DNA of 64,000 nt from Listeria cossartiae subsp. cossartiae (GCF_014224155.1 NZ_JAASUI010000001.1:1353200-1417199); one strand, 5' to 3'. Shown: positions 28,871 through 38,885, counted from the stretch's first letter. A program made the numbers and translations. Notes: generated by a model from the letters alone, not told the origin.

Positions 28871-29625
28871 CGCGCCACCTTCAATCTTTTCGCGGCTACT
28901 TCCGGAGTTGCTTCTCGCATAAGCGCCTCGCCAACAAGCACCGCATTATATTTTGTACGCACTCGAGCCACATCATCTGCTGTTCTAAAACCTGATTCAC
29001 TAATGAAACAAGCATCGGTCGAAAAGCCATTCGCTAGCTGTTCACTTACGGCGATATCCACTTCAAAAGTGTGCAAATTACGATTGTTCACACCGATTAA
29101 TTTAGCCCCAAGTTGTTGTGCCACAGCCAATTCTTCCTGGTCATGCACTTCCACCAACACTTCCAAATCAAGCGCTGTAGCTTGTTCAAAAAGGTTTTTC
29201 AGCCGCTCTTCCATAAGTGCCGAAACAATCAGCAACACTACCGTCGCTCCTGCATTCCGAGCACGAATTAATTGCTTTTCACTAATAATAAAATCTTTAC
29301 AAATTACAGGGATTTCGACATTTCTCGCCACGTCTCGCAAATCTTCAATCGAGCCTTTGAAAAAAACGGGATCGGTTAAAACGGAAATCATTCCTGCTCC
29401 AGCCGCTTGATAGGATTGTGCTTGGGCGACTGGATCCACGCCCATATTGATTTCTCCCTTGGAAGGCGAAGCACGCTTTACTTCGGCAATTAGTTGCATT
29501 TCGCTCGTATTCGCTTTTAAAAAATCATAAAACGAATAAGTTTTCCGTTTTTCAGCTACTTTTTCTAGCGGCATTTCTGCAACTTCTATTGCTTTTTGAG
29601 CTAAAATCTCTTCTAAAAATGTCAT
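28867..29625 (-). CDS. trpC: Indole-3-glycerol phosphate synthase
   Basis: 252-residue TIM barrel that closes the indole ring. Signature blocks: [15 protein letters not shown] (catalytic Lys), [26 protein letters not shown] (catalytic Lys) and [12 protein letters not shown], with phosphate loop SESGF. It overlaps both trpD and trpF by 4 bases. Confidence 0.97.
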   Translation of the reverse strand: MTFLEEILAQKAIEVAEMPLEKVAEKRKTYSFYDFLKANTSEMQLIAEVKRASPSKGEINMGVDPVAQAQSYQAAGAGMISVLTDPVFFKGSIEDLRDVARNVEIPVICKDFIISEKQLIRARNAGATVVLLIVSALMEERLKNLFEQATALDLEVLVEVHDQEELAVAQQLGAKLIGVNNRNLHTFEVDIAVSEQLANGFSTDACFISESGFRTADDVARVRTKYNAVLVGEALMREATPEVAAKRLKVAR

Positions 29626-30641
29626 TTCGCCAGCACCTCTTTTTGATAAATAATTAAATCCGCCAATTTTTGTTTCGCTAAACCACTTCTTATTAAATCT
29701 CTTGCTAAATCTACGCCTTCTTTCACCGTCGTTACTTTGCCGTTCGCGAATAAGCCAAATCCGGCATTTAAAAGTACCGTATCTAAGTAAGCTCCGGGCT
29801 CGCCGTCAAGCACACTCCGAAGAATCGCTGCATTTTCTTTAGCATCCCCACCTTTAATTGCCTCCAGTGGATAAATCGATAAACCAACTTCTTCCGGACT
29901 TAGTGTATATAATTGCACTTCCCCGTTATCATATAGCGCGTAATGATTTTCACCGGCTAAAGAAGCTTCATCCATAAAACCAGCGCCATTTAAAACGACT
30001 GCCCGTTTTCGCCCAAGTTGACCGAGCACCTCCGCTGTTTGTTCTAATAAATCACGACGATAAATACCCATCAATTGTGTTTCAAGCTGCACCGGATTCG
30101 TAAGTGGGCCAATCAAATTGAAAATCGTTGGTGTTCCCAGCTCTTTTCGCACGTCCATCACATACTTCATATTCGGATGAACATGTGGTGCAAATAGAAA
30201 GGCAATCCCGACTTTTTCAAGTAAATAGGTCATATCTTCTGGCCGCATATTAATATCAATCCCTAATTCCTGGCAAACATCCGCACTGCCAGAACGACTA
30301 GAAATACTCCGATTCCCGTGTTTCGCAACTGGAATTCCCGCTGCCGCAAGAACAAAAGCAGAAGTTGTACTTATATTGAAACTATTAGATTTATCGCCAC
30401 CAGTTCCGCAGTTATCCATCGCCGTTCCAGCCGGAAAAGCAACTTGAATCGCCACTTGTTGCATCGCCTCCGCAATTCCTGCCATTTCTTCCGCCGTTTC
30501 TCCTTTTACTTTTAGCGCCATTAAAAAGGCAGCAATTTTCGTTTTCGACAACCGTCCTTCAAAAATTTCCGTTGCGACGATATTCATTTCTGCCTTCGAT
30601 AAATTTTCTTGATCATATACTTTTTGTAGTAAACTTTCCAT
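29622..30641 (-). CDS. trpD: Anthranilate phosphoribosyltransferase
   Basis: 339 residues; transfers phosphoribose from PRPP to anthranilate. The PRPP loop is [17 protein letters not shown] (near residue 77), followed by [16 protein letters not shown] and the second metal motif. Its ATG at 30639-30641 lies inside the last 29 bases of trpG, with a good GGAAGGAGTG site that is also coding for TrpG. This overlap suggests coupled translation. Confidence 0.97.
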   Translation of the reverse strand: MESLLQKVYDQENLSKAEMNIVATEIFEGRLSKTKIAAFLMALKVKGETAEEMAGIAEAMQQVAIQVAFPAGTAMDNCGTGGDKSNSFNISTTSAFVLAAAGIPVAKHGNRSISSRSGSADVCQELGIDINMRPEDMTYLLEKVGIAFLFAPHVHPNMKYVMDVRKELGTPTIFNLIGPLTNPVQLETQLMGIYRRDLLEQTAEVLGQLGRKRAVVLNGAGFMDEASLAGENHYALYDNGEVQLYTLSPEEVGLSIYPLEAIKGGDAKENAAILRSVLDGEPGAYLDTVLLNAGFGLFANGKVTTVKEGVDLARDLIRSGLAKQKLADLIIYQKEVLAK

Positions 30642-31218
30642 GTTCCCGCACTCCTTCCACTATATTAATAAAGTTCTCCATCATTTGTTTGCCATCATCC
30701 GTACCAATTGATTCTGGATGAAATTGCAAGCCATATACCGGGTAATCTTTTAGCTTCATCGCCATCACTTCCGCATCATCTGTTGCCACCGCTAAAACTT
30801 CCAAAACATCCGGCAACGTGTTTTTATCTACTATTAAAGAATGATATCGCATCACCGGCACCTCTTCAGGCAAATTAGTGAAAATAGCTCCACCGGTTTG
30901 ACGCATAGTCGAAACTTTGCCGTGGCGAATTTTCGCTGCCTGTTTTACTTCCCCACCGAATACTTCACCAATTGCCTGATGCCCTAAACAAATCCCTAGT
31001 AATGGCTTTTCTTTTGCAAATTTCGCAACCACTTCTTCTAAAAGCCCTGCTTCACTTGGCTTTCCAGGTCCCGGTGAAAGGACAATCCCGTCCGCCAACG
31101 CTGCCAGTTCGATTAAATCAGCCGCATCATTCCGCCTAACGACAACTTCACTAAATTCCGCCAAATACTGCTCTAAATTAAACGTAAAAGAATCATAGTT
31201 ATCAATTAATAAAATCAT
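30613..31218 (-). CDS. trpG: Anthranilate synthase glutamine amidotransferase subunit
   Basis: 201-residue class I amidotransferase that delivers ammonia to TrpE. The catalytic triad is visible: nucleophile Cys77 in LGICLGHQAIG and the His/Glu pair in LQFHPES (His166, Glu168 region). In Bacillus subtilis this subunit (PabA) is shared with folate synthesis and lies outside the trp operon; here it is inside, so probably dedicated to tryptophan. Overlaps trpE by 4 bases. Confidence 0.96.
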   Translation of the reverse strand: MILLIDNYDSFTFNLEQYLAEFSEVVVRRNDAADLIELAALADGIVLSPGPGKPSEAGLLEEVVAKFAKEKPLLGICLGHQAIGEVFGGEVKQAAKIRHGKVSTMRQTGGAIFTNLPEEVPVMRYHSLIVDKNTLPDVLEVLAVATDDAEVMAMKLKDYPVYGLQFHPESIGTDDGKQMMENFINIVEGVREHGKFTTKSI

Positions 31219-32579
31219 TCTCCCACCTCCAAAAGTGCCTTCGCTTTTTGCAACGTTTCTAGGTATTCGCTTTCCGGGTTAGAATCATAAACAATTCCCG
31301 CGCCAGCTTGCACATAGGCTTTTCCGTCATGAAGCACCATCGTTCTAATCGAAAGTGCGAAATCAGAATCGCCATTTTTCGTTAAATAACCAACTGCCCC
31401 AGCATACGGACCACGTTTCACATTTTCCCATTCATAAATTCGTTGCATCGCTCTTATTTTCGGTGCTCCACTTACTGTCCCTGCCGGAAGTGTCGACCGG
31501 AGAGCATCCATTGCTGTAAGCCCCGGCTTCAACGTGCCTTCCACCACAGAAACTAGATGCATTAAAAAGCGATATCGTTCAATGGTTAGATACACAGGTA
31601 CGTGAACAGAGCCCGTTTCTGCAATTTTCCCAATATCATTCCTGCCTAAATCCACTAACATCCGATGCTCTGCAAGTTCTTTTTCATCCGCTAATAATTC
31701 CGCCGCTAAAAGTTCATCTTCCTGCTTCGTTGCCCCGCGCCGCCTTGTTCCAGCGATTGGATTAGTAATAACCGTCCGCCCTTTCGTTTTAATCAAACTC
31801 TCCGGAGAAGAACCAATCAAAACAGTGTCGCCAAAATCAATGAAGTAAAGATACGGCGAAGGATTTAATAGACGTAATTTCCGGTAATAATCAAAGGGTG
31901 TCACGGTAAAATCCGCTTCAAGTCGCTGCGAAAGAACAATTTGAAAGAAGTCGCCATCTTGAATATATGTTTTCGCTTTTTTTACTAACGCCATATATTC
32001 CTCTTTTGTATAATTGCTTTTATAAGTCATTTTCGGAACATGCACTGCTTTATGCTCGTCTTTCTGAGGCGTTGTCAGTTCTAACAACATTGCTTCAAGC
32101 CCTTTATCCAGTTCCGCCTCGCTTCTCCCCGAGTAACAATTATCTTGCACTAAAATGAGCTCCTCCGCTTGATGATCCATAATGACAAAACTTTCATAAA
32201 CATAAAAACGAATATCTGGCATATCGCGCGTTTCCTCTGGTATATCGCCTAATTTTTCATAAAGCGCAATAACATCATAACCAACATAGCCAATCGCCCC
32301 AGAATCAAGTGGCAAATCTGCTTCCTCTTCTTTCGCTTTTTCAATGAACAATTCAATTTCTTTTAACGGATCCGCGACAACTCGGTGTGCTCCATCTATA
32401 TAATAATCATGTTGATAAACTTTAATCTCGTGGACTGGATTCATCGCAATAATCGAATAGCGACCAGCCTCCGCATCTTTCGCCGCCCCTTCCAGCAAGC
32501 TTTTCCCGGTCCCAGAAAGCCTTTGAAACGCCAAAATGGCAGTTAATGTATCTGCATCGATTTTCTTCATTTTTCTCAT
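31215..32579 (-). CDS. trpE: Anthranilate synthase component I
   Basis: 454 residues; converts chorismate and ammonia to anthranilate, the committed step to tryptophan. Chorismate-binding C-terminal domain shows PIAGTRRRG, EHRMLVDLGRNDIGKI, TLPAGTVSGAPKIRAM and GPYAGAVGYL. The feedback element is recognisable as LNPSPYLYFI near the tryptophan pocket. ATG lies after AAGGGATG; a second ATG three codons later is possible. First gene of trpEGDCFBA, behind two T-boxes. Confidence 0.97.
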   Translation of the reverse strand: MRKMKKIDADTLTAILAFQRLSGTGKSLLEGAAKDAEAGRYSIIAMNPVHEIKVYQHDYYIDGAHRVVADPLKEIELFIEKAKEEEADLPLDSGAIGYVGYDVIALYEKLGDIPEETRDMPDIRFYVYESFVIMDHQAEELILVQDNCYSGRSEAELDKGLEAMLLELTTPQKDEHKAVHVPKMTYKSNYTKEEYMALVKKAKTYIQDGDFFQIVLSQRLEADFTVTPFDYYRKLRLLNPSPYLYFIDFGDTVLIGSSPESLIKTKGRTVITNPIAGTRRRGATKQEDELLAAELLADEKELAEHRMLVDLGRNDIGKIAETGSVHVPVYLTIERYRFLMHLVSVVEGTLKPGLTAMDALRSTLPAGTVSGAPKIRAMQRIYEWENVKRGPYAGAVGYLTKNGDSDFALSIRTMVLHDGKAYVQAGAGIVYDSNPESEYLETLQKAKALLEVGE

Positions 32580-32604
32580 CTAACTCATCCCTTCTTCTTT
32601 ACTA

Positions 32605-32860
32605 AAATAAAAAAAGTCCTCTGAAAAAGCGCAGAATCATGCTTTTTCAGAGGACGAGTTATCGCGGTGCCACCTCATTTTAGGGATAAACCCTATCTCA
32701 GTGCTGCTTTTTTCGCAGCTGCTCTATAACGGGAGCACCCGTTCACCCCTACTTAATTTCAAGGTATCACGCACAAGGCCCATTCCTAATTCATCTATTT
32801 GTCAGCTCTCACCTTGCGCTAACTCTCTGTAAAAGTCGATGAAAAAGTACTATTCTTGTT
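32605..32860 (-). promoter_or_regulatory. Tryptophan T-box riboswitch, proximal copy
   Basis: On the minus strand the T-box sequence AGGTGGCACCGCG is at 32663-32675. It is followed by a terminator with a perfect 15-bp stem (32616-32630 with 32641-32655) and an eight-T tail. The specifier is TGG (32780-32782) in the GGAATGGGCC context, i.e. tryptophan. Uncharged tRNA-Trp would pair at both sites and favour the antiterminator, allowing trpE transcription. Confidence 0.93.
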
Positions 32861-32884
32861 TGATGTTTTCGTTTTATAAAATTA

Positions 32885-33165
32885 AAAAAGGGCCTCTCTC
32901 CAAGCCTAGCAAATATACTAGACAAGGACGAGAGACCCGTGGTACCACCTTGATTAACTGCAAAAACAGTTCACTTAATCCATCCAAATTCCGAATGGGC
33001 GCCTTGTGTAACGATAAGGCCTAATCGCTGTATCCTACTAAGAAAATCCTTTCAGATCAGAGCTCAGAAGTCCATTCACATCATGTCCGCTACTGACTTT
33101 CACCAACCGTCAGCTCTCTAAAAACTTTCATCATGCTACTTACTCTTCTTCAATGCTATCATTTT
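32885..33165 (-). promoter_or_regulatory. Tryptophan T-box riboswitch, distal copy
   Basis: A second full T-box lies directly upstream of the first. T-box motif AAGGTGGTACCACG at 32938-32951, long terminator stem from GGGTCTCTC (32930-32938) to its partner at 32890-32898, six-T tail at 32884-32889. The specifier TGG is at 33072-33074 within GTGAATGGACTTC. Stem I elements (AGTA, then GGTTGGTGAAAG) are visible at 33080-33150. Both copies read tryptophan, so control is in series. Confidence 0.9.
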
Positions 33166-33177
33166 TTACTTGTGTTC

Positions 33178-33206
33178 ATCTTACAGAAGAAAATCCCGAA
33201 AGTCAA
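33178..33206 (-). promoter_or_regulatory. trp operon promoter
   Basis: TTGACT (33201-33206), 17 bases, TAAGAT (33178-33183). Transcription would start near 33171, giving a leader of about 590 bases that contains both T-boxes. Confidence 0.75.
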
Positions 33207-33478
33207 GCAAATAAAACCAACTAATATGAAAAGGTTTTAAAACAACAACTAATAAACAAGTAAGAAAAAAGAACTATAAACCCAATATCCCTTTTTTAAA
33301 GAAGTAAGCATGACATTATCTCTATGCAAATATATTTATTTGTTTTTGCAAACGCCTAAATAAAAGCAATAATTCGTTAAAAACTGTTTATCCTCTCCCA
33401 TTAAACCATACCTACTATCTATGCCCAATTAACCAAAACACAAAATCGAACAAGGACTATCCAACCATCTTTGTTTAT
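33207..33478. other. A/T-rich gap between trp promoter and adhE control region
   Basis: About 270 bases with no gene, hairpin or repeat that I can support; it separates the divergent trp and adhE units. Confidence 0.5.
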
Positions 33479-33496
33479 TTGTGAAGTTTTTCACGT
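33479..33496 (+). promoter_or_regulatory. Rex-binding site upstream of adhE
   Basis: TTGTGAA, 4 bases, TTCACGT matches the Rex consensus TTGTGAA-N4-TTCACAA at all but the last two outer bases. It lies 7 bases before the adhE -35. Rex releases DNA when NADH is high, which fits induction of a NADH-consuming fermentation enzyme. Confidence 0.78.
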
Positions 33497-33503
33497 GAAA
33501 CAC

Positions 33504-33532
33504 TGGACAAACTTTTATTGATGGATTATACT
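33504..33532 (+). promoter_or_regulatory. adhE promoter
   Basis: TGGACA (33504-33509), 17 bases, TATACT (33527-33532). The transcript would have a leader of about 120 bases with an imperfect hairpin (GGGAC at 33599 to GTCCC ending at 33635) shortly before the ribosome site. Confidence 0.75.
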
Positions 33533-33661
33533 AACGGTGTAATCAAATAAAACAAAAGAATACGGCACAGCAACAAGCTAAATTTTTTTGGATTATCAGG
33601 GACGTTAAAAGTCTACTATGGACATTTTGAGTCCCGAACAAATATTAGGAGGTTCTGGAAA

Positions 33662-36262
33662 ATGGCAATTAAAGAAAATGCGGCCCAAGAAGTATTAGAA
33701 GTTCAAAAAGTGATTGACAGATTAGCAGACAATGGACAAAAAGCATTGAAAGCATTTGAAAGTTACAACCAAGAACAAGTAGACAATATCGTACACGCAA
33801 TGGCGCTTGCCGGACTTGACCAACATATGCCCCTTGCAAAATTAGCAGTAGAAGAAACTGGACGTGGATTATACGAAGATAAATGTATTAAAAACATCTT
33901 CGCGACAGAATATATTTGGAACAGCATTAAAAACAACAAAACAGTAGGAGTTATTAACGAAGACGTACAAACTGGCGTAATCGAAATTGCAGAACCAGTT
34001 GGTGTTGTTGCGGGCGTTACACCAGTAACTAACCCAACATCTACTACCCTTTTCAAAGCAATCATCGCTATTAAAACACGTAACCCAATCATCTTCGCTT
34101 TCCATCCAAGTGCGCAACGTTGCTCATCTGAAGCAGCAAGAGTTGTATACGAAGCAGCAGTTGCAGCTGGAGCACCAGAACATTGTATTCAATGGGTAGA
34201 AAAACCTTCTCTAGAAGCAACAAAACAATTAATGAACCATGATAAAGTAGCACTTGTACTTGCAACTGGTGGTGCTGGAATGGTTAAATCAGCTTACTCT
34301 ACTGGGAAACCTGCACTAGGTGTTGGACCAGGTAACGTACCAGCTTACATTGACAAAACAGCGAAAATCAAACGTTCTGTTAATGACATCATTCTTTCTA
34401 AATCTTTTGACCAAGGTATGATTTGTGCTTCTGAACAAGCAGTTATCGTCGACAAAGAAGTAGCTAAAGAAGTAAAAGCCGAAATGGAAGCAAACAATTG
34501 CTACTTCGTTAAAGGCGCTGAATTCAAAAAATTAGAAAGCTACGTAATCAACCCTGAAAAAGGAACACTTAACCCAGATGTAGTTGGTAAATCCCCTGCA
34601 TGGATTGCTAACCAAGCTGGCTTCAAAGTTCCAGAAGATACAAAAATTCTTGTAGCTGAAATTAAAGGTGTTGGCGACAAATACCCACTATCTCACGAAA
34701 AATTAAGCCCAGTTCTTGCATTCATCGAAGCTGCTAACCAAGTAGAAGCATTCGATCGTTGTGAAGAAATGTTAGTATACGGAGGACTTGGACACTCCGC
34801 AGTTATTCACTCTACGGATAAAGAAGTTCAAAAAGCATTTGGTATCCGTATGAAAGCTTGCCGTATCATCGTAAATGCACCAAGCGCACAAGGCGGTATC
34901 GGTGACATTTATAACGGCTTCATCCCTTCCCTAACTCTTGGTTGTGGATCTTATGGTAAAAACTCTGTATCACAAAATGTAAGTGCGACTAACTTGCTGA
35001 ACGTTAAACGTATCGCGGATCGGAGAAATAATATGCAATGGTTCAAACTTCCACCAAAAATTTTCTTTGAAAAATATTCCACTCAATACCTTCAAAAAAT
35101 GGAAGGCGTTGAACGTGTATTTATCGTAACTGACCCAGGAATGGTTCAATTCAAATACGTTGATGTTGTCATCGAACACTTGAAAAAACGTGGCAACGAT
35201 GTAGCTTACCAAGTATTTGCTGACGTGGAACCAGATCCATCTGACGTAACAGTTTATAAAGGCGCAGAATTAATGAAAGACTTCAAACCAGACACAATTA
35301 TCGCTCTTGGTGGTGGTTCCGCAATGGATGCTGCCAAAGGTATGTGGTTATTTTATGAACAACCAGAAGCTTCTTTCTTCGGCTTGAAACAAAAATTCTT
35401 AGATATCCGTAAACGTACTTTCAAATATCCTAAACTTGGTGAGAAAGCGAAATTCGTTGCGATTCCAACAACAAGTGGTACAGGTTCTGAAGTAACACCA
35501 TTTGCGGTTATTACAGATAAAGAAAACAACATTAAATACCCTCTTGCTGATTACGAACTAACTCCAGATGTTGCGATTGTCGATGCACAATACGTAACTA
35601 CTGTTCCAGCACACATTACTGCTGATACTGGTATGGACGTTCTAACTCACGCAATTGAATCTTATGTATCCGTCATGGCAAGCGATTATACTCGTGGACT
35701 TTCCATCCGTGCAATCGAACTTGTTTTTGAAAACTTACGTGAATCCGTTCTTACTGGTGATCCAGATGCGCGCGAAAAAATGCATAATGCTTCTGCCCTA
35801 GCTGGTATGGCGTTTGCCAATGCGTTCCTAGGAATTAACCACAGCTTGGCACACAAAATTGGACCTGAATTCCACATTCCTCACGGTCGTGCGAATGCAA
35901 TCCTTATGCCACACGTTATCCGTTATAACGCACTTAAACCTAAAAAACATGCGTTATTCCCAAGATATGAAAGCTTCCGTGCTGATGAAGATTATGCTCG
36001 TATCTCTCGTATTATCGGCTTCCCTGCTGCAACTACAGAAGAAGGCGTTAAATCACTTGTAGATGAAATCATCAAACTTGGTAAAGATGTTGGTATCGAC
36101 ATGAGTCTTAAAGGACAAAATGTTGCTAAAAAAGACTTGGATGCTGTTGTAGATACACTTGCAGACCGCGCATTCATGGACCAATGTACTACTGCCAACC
36201 CTAAACAACCTCTTGTAAGCGAACTAAAAGAAATCTACCTAGAAGCTTACAAAGGTGTCTGA
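33662..36262 (+). CDS. adhE: Bifunctional acetaldehyde-CoA/alcohol dehydrogenase (Listeria adhesion protein)
   Basis: This 866-residue fusion reduces acetyl-CoA to acetaldehyde and then ethanol, regenerating NAD+ in fermentation; AdhE polymerises into spirosomes. N-terminal aldehyde dehydrogenase half: catalytic cysteine in SFDQGMICASEQ (near residue 256). C-terminal iron alcohol dehydrogenase half from about residue 450: GGGSAMDAAKGMW, PTTSGTGSEVTPF and metal ligands in GINHSLAHKIG and IPHGRANA. In L. monocytogenes the same protein, LAP, is also found on the surface and binds host Hsp60; no signal peptide is seen. AGGAGG precedes ATG. Codon use is strongly biased, as expected for a highly expressed gene. 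Confidence 0.97.
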   Translation: MAIKENAAQEVLEVQKVIDRLADNGQKALKAFESYNQEQVDNIVHAMALAGLDQHMPLAKLAVEETGRGLYEDKCIKNIFATEYIWNSIKNNKTVGVINEDVQTGVIEIAEPVGVVAGVTPVTNPTSTTLFKAIIAIKTRNPIIFAFHPSAQRCSSEAARVVYEAAVAAGAPEHCIQWVEKPSLEATKQLMNHDKVALVLATGGAGMVKSAYSTGKPALGVGPGNVPAYIDKTAKIKRSVNDIILSKSFDQGMICASEQAVIVDKEVAKEVKAEMEANNCYFVKGAEFKKLESYVINPEKGTLNPDVVGKSPAWIANQAGFKVPEDTKILVAEIKGVGDKYPLSHEKLSPVLAFIEAANQVEAFDRCEEMLVYGGLGHSAVIHSTDKEVQKAFGIRMKACRIIVNAPSAQGGIGDIYNGFIPSLTLGCGSYGKNSVSQNVSATNLLNVKRIADRRNNMQWFKLPPKIFFEKYSTQYLQKMEGVERVFIVTDPGMVQFKYVDVVIEHLKKRGNDVAYQVFADVEPDPSDVTVYKGAELMKDFKPDTIIALGGGSAMDAAKGMWLFYEQPEASFFGLKQKFLDIRKRTFKYPKLGEKAKFVAIPTTSGTGSEVTPFAVITDKENNIKYPLADYELTPDVAIVDAQYVTTVPAHITADTGMDVLTHAIESYVSVMASDYTRGLSIRAIELVFENLRESVLTGDPDAREKMHNASALAGMAFANAFLGINHSLAHKIGPEFHIPHGRANAILMPHVIRYNALKPKKHALFPRYESFRADEDYARISRIIGFPAATTEEGVKSLVDEIIKLGKDVGIDMSLKGQNVAKKDLDAVVDTLADRAFMDQCTTANPKQPLVSELKEIYLEAYKGV

Positions 36263-36301
36263 AACTAGCTAACTTGTCCACCATTAATATATAAAGTTAG
36301 A

Positions 36302-36340
36302 AGAAAGCGCAAGTCCATCCCAGGGCTTGCGCTTTCGCTT
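36302..36340 (+). terminator. Terminator after adhE
   Basis: GAAAGCGCAAG and CTTGCGCTTTC form an 11-bp stem extended by partial pairing at the loop. The T tail is short. Confidence 0.8.
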
Positions 36341-36384
36341 TAGTACTAAAATTAGTATAATGGAACGAGAATGGAGTTGATTGA

Positions 36385-36813
36385 ATGATACAAGCAGTAG
36401 TTCCCTATTTTACTTTTGACGGGGAAGCTCAGGAAGCACTAGCCTTTTATAAAAAAGTGTTCCAAGCAGAAATTACGCAAACGCGTTACTTTCACGAGAT
36501 GGAAGGATTTTCTGGAGATAAACTACTAGGAGAACGAATCCTACATGCAAGACTTACAAGAGATGAGAAAGATTTATTTTATTTCTCAGATACGCTTGAA
36601 GGCGAAACAGATGCGGGCAATCGCCTATCACTTGCAATGACTTTTAGTTCCGAAGCAGATTTTGTTCATGCTTTTGTCCTACTTTCCAAAACCGGCACCG
36701 TCGAAGTTCCAATCCAAAATACATTTTGGGGCGCAAAATACGCGAAAGTAATCGACCACTACAGCATCGACTGGCATCTCAACTTAGAAAACGAGTCTAC
36801 TACTAAAGTATGA
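36385..36813 (+). CDS. PhnB-like VOC (glyoxalase-fold) protein
   Basis: A 142-residue protein of the PhnB/DUF3-demethylubiquinone-9 methyltransferase-like group of the vicinal oxygen chelate fold, shown by VPYFTFDGEAQEALAFYKKVF, ILHARLTRDEKDLFYFSD and FWGAKYAKVIDHYSIDWHLN. These are usually assigned by fold only; the substrate is unknown and metal ligands are often incomplete. GGAG precedes ATG. It lies alone between adhE and the ABC genes. Confidence 0.88.
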   Translation: MIQAVVPYFTFDGEAQEALAFYKKVFQAEITQTRYFHEMEGFSGDKLLGERILHARLTRDEKDLFYFSDTLEGETDAGNRLSLAMTFSSEADFVHAFVLLSKTGTVEVPIQNTFWGAKYAKVIDHYSIDWHLNLENESTTKV

Positions 36814-36895
36814 TTTTTCCCCCTTCTCTAGCCGAATGTATTTAGAACTAAAAAATAGTACACTTTAGAAGTGAGAGAAGAAAAGGAGTGAGTTC

Positions 36896-37816
36896 ATGAC
36901 TGAGACAGTTTTAAAATTAGAACATGTCACGAAAAAAATTGGGCAAAAAAATATTGTCCATGATATCAGCTTTGACATACATAAAGGAGAAGTTTTTGGT
37001 TTACTTGGCCCAAACGGCGCTGGTAAAACAACTATTATCCGCTCGATCGTTGGCTTAATTCGTCGCACAGAAGGTACCGTTTTTATCAATGGTAAAAATG
37101 TCGACACAGAATATAAAGCAGCGATTTCAGAAGTAGGCGCGATTATTGAAAATCCAGAATTTTATATGTATATGTCTGGATGGGCGAACTTAAAGCAATT
37201 CGCACGCATGAGTCAAAAAAATATTACCGACGAACACATTCGTGAAATCGTTGAACTTGTAAAACTTACAGGCGCAATTGACCAGAAAGTAAAAACCTAT
37301 TCCCTTGGTATGCGCCAACGTTTAGGTGTTGCCCAAGCATTAATCCATAGCCCTGCTCTACTTATTTTAGATGAACCTACCAACGGACTTGATCCACAAG
37401 GTATGGCCGAATTCAGAACGCTGATTCGCGATTTAGCGACAAACGGCACTTCTGTTTTAATTTCTAGCCATTTACTGAGCGAAATCCAACAAATTACGGA
37501 TCGATTCGCAATCATTAATAAAGGCGTTTTAACTCATACGGAAAAAATGAGTGATCTCGTTGAAAATCATGTCGCTGTCTACAAATTGAAAGTTAGCGAT
37601 CCAGAAGCAACTAAAACCGTTCTCCCAACACTCCCAGTCAAACTCGTTGCTCAAAAAGAGAATCTTTTCAAAATCGAAGTGGCTCATGAGGATATACATC
37701 TAATTGCCCGCGCGATTATTCAAGCAAATATTGATTTATTAGAAATGGTTCCACTTCAAGCCTCCCTTGAAGAACGATTCCTCGAATTAACTAAAGGTGG
37801 AGGTGCAGAAGTATGA
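36896..37816 (+). CDS. ABC transporter ATP-binding protein (BcrA-like)
   Basis: 306 residues. Walker A GPNGAGKTT near residue 40, signature YSLGMRQRLG, Walker B LLILDEPTNGLD and switch His in LISSHLL are all intact. The extra C-terminal domain of about 90 residues is typical of BcrA/CcmA-like exporters that handle peptides, lantibiotics or bacitracin. Its stop overlaps the permease start by 4 bases, so they form one transporter. Good AAGGAG site. No two-component system is adjacent, so the trigger is unknown. Confidence 0.93.
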   Translation: MTETVLKLEHVTKKIGQKNIVHDISFDIHKGEVFGLLGPNGAGKTTIIRSIVGLIRRTEGTVFINGKNVDTEYKAAISEVGAIIENPEFYMYMSGWANLKQFARMSQKNITDEHIREIVELVKLTGAIDQKVKTYSLGMRQRLGVAQALIHSPALLILDEPTNGLDPQGMAEFRTLIRDLATNGTSVLISSHLLSEIQQITDRFAIINKGVLTHTEKMSDLVENHVAVYKLKVSDPEATKTVLPTLPVKLVAQKENLFKIEVAHEDIHLIARAIIQANIDLLEMVPLQASLEERFLELTKGGGAEV

Positions 37817-38880
37817 TAGCATTAGTAAAAAATGAATTCACCAAATTATTTTCCCGAAAATCAAGTTGGATTATGCAAATCGTCCTATTTGTAGCCGTTT
37901 TAGCCCTTGCACTACTGATGTTCTTTGTTAGTAAAATAGATACAAGTGGTACAGAAGGCAGCGACGCAAGCAATGCCGGAATTACTGCTTATTATGATAA
38001 CAAAGGTGCACCAGTCAGCGAAGAAGAATACTGGAATTCGGCTGATAAAGATGGTAATCCGACATATAAATCCGAAACATTATCATTAACAGATTCTGTT
38101 GCTTATTTAAAAGCCCAAAAACAAGTAGCTCCAAACAAAGATGAAAAAGAAATGATCCAAAAACAAATTGATTTCTACCAAGCTTACGCAGATGCAGGCA
38201 AAAAGCCCGCTAGTAACACAGCTGGAATTTCCAGTGCAGATTTCTTTGCTTCATTAGGTAACTCCGGAGCCGTTGCGACAATGCTCGTTGTTGTTGTAGC
38301 TAGTATCATCGTTGCAACCGAGTTTTCTGGCGGTACTATCAAGCTATTACTAACGCGTCCGTACTCTAGAAGTCAAATACTGTTCTCTAAATACATCATG
38401 TGTATTGTTTACAGCGTTATTAGTTCCATCACCTTACTTTTAGCTAGCTTTATCTTTTCGTTTATTTTACCAAAACAATCTATTTTCATGCCGCTATCCC
38501 CTTCAACAGGTGCGATGACTGCTTGGGAACATGCGTGGATGCTACTTGGTACGAACTTCTTACTGATGATTGTATACGCAACTATCGCATTCTTCTTCTC
38601 CTCTGTCGTTCGCTCACAAGCACTTGCAGTAGGTGTCGGCGTTGGTGTACTATTCTCAGGTGGAATTATTCGCCAACTACTTCCTCTTGCTATTGAAAAA
38701 TACGATTGGATGAAATGGATTATCTTCAACTTGCTTAGCCTAAATGACACAGTTGGCGGTGACAAAATCGCTGGCGGCTTAGCAGATTGGCAAATCATTG
38801 CCGGTTTAGGTGTTTACACAGCGATTATCCTTTTCTTCACTTTCTTCTTATTCAAAAAACGAGATGTCGCTTTAAGTTAA
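37813..38880 (+). CDS. ABC-2 type permease
   Basis: 355 residues with one N-terminal helix (near residues 17-40), an external domain of about 110 residues rich in Lys/Ser/Asp, and then five helices toward the C-terminus, e.g. GAVATMLVVVVASIIVATEF and the last IIAGLGVYTAIILFFTFFLF. This is the BcrB/NatB-like layout of ABC-2 exporters. It is translationally coupled to the ATPase gene and ends at a strong terminator. Substrate unknown. Confidence 0.9.
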   Translation: MIALVKNEFTKLFSRKSSWIMQIVLFVAVLALALLMFFVSKIDTSGTEGSDASNAGITAYYDNKGAPVSEEEYWNSADKDGNPTYKSETLSLTDSVAYLKAQKQVAPNKDEKEMIQKQIDFYQAYADAGKKPASNTAGISSADFFASLGNSGAVATMLVVVVASIIVATEFSGGTIKLLLTRPYSRSQILFSKYIMCIVYSVISSITLLLASFIFSFILPKQSIFMPLSPSTGAMTAWEHAWMLLGTNFLLMIVYATIAFFFSSVVRSQALAVGVGVGVLFSGGIIRQLLPLAIEKYDWMKWIIFNLLSLNDTVGGDKIAGGLADWQIIAGLGVYTAIILFFTFFLFKKRDVALS

Positions 38881-38885
38881 ATTTT

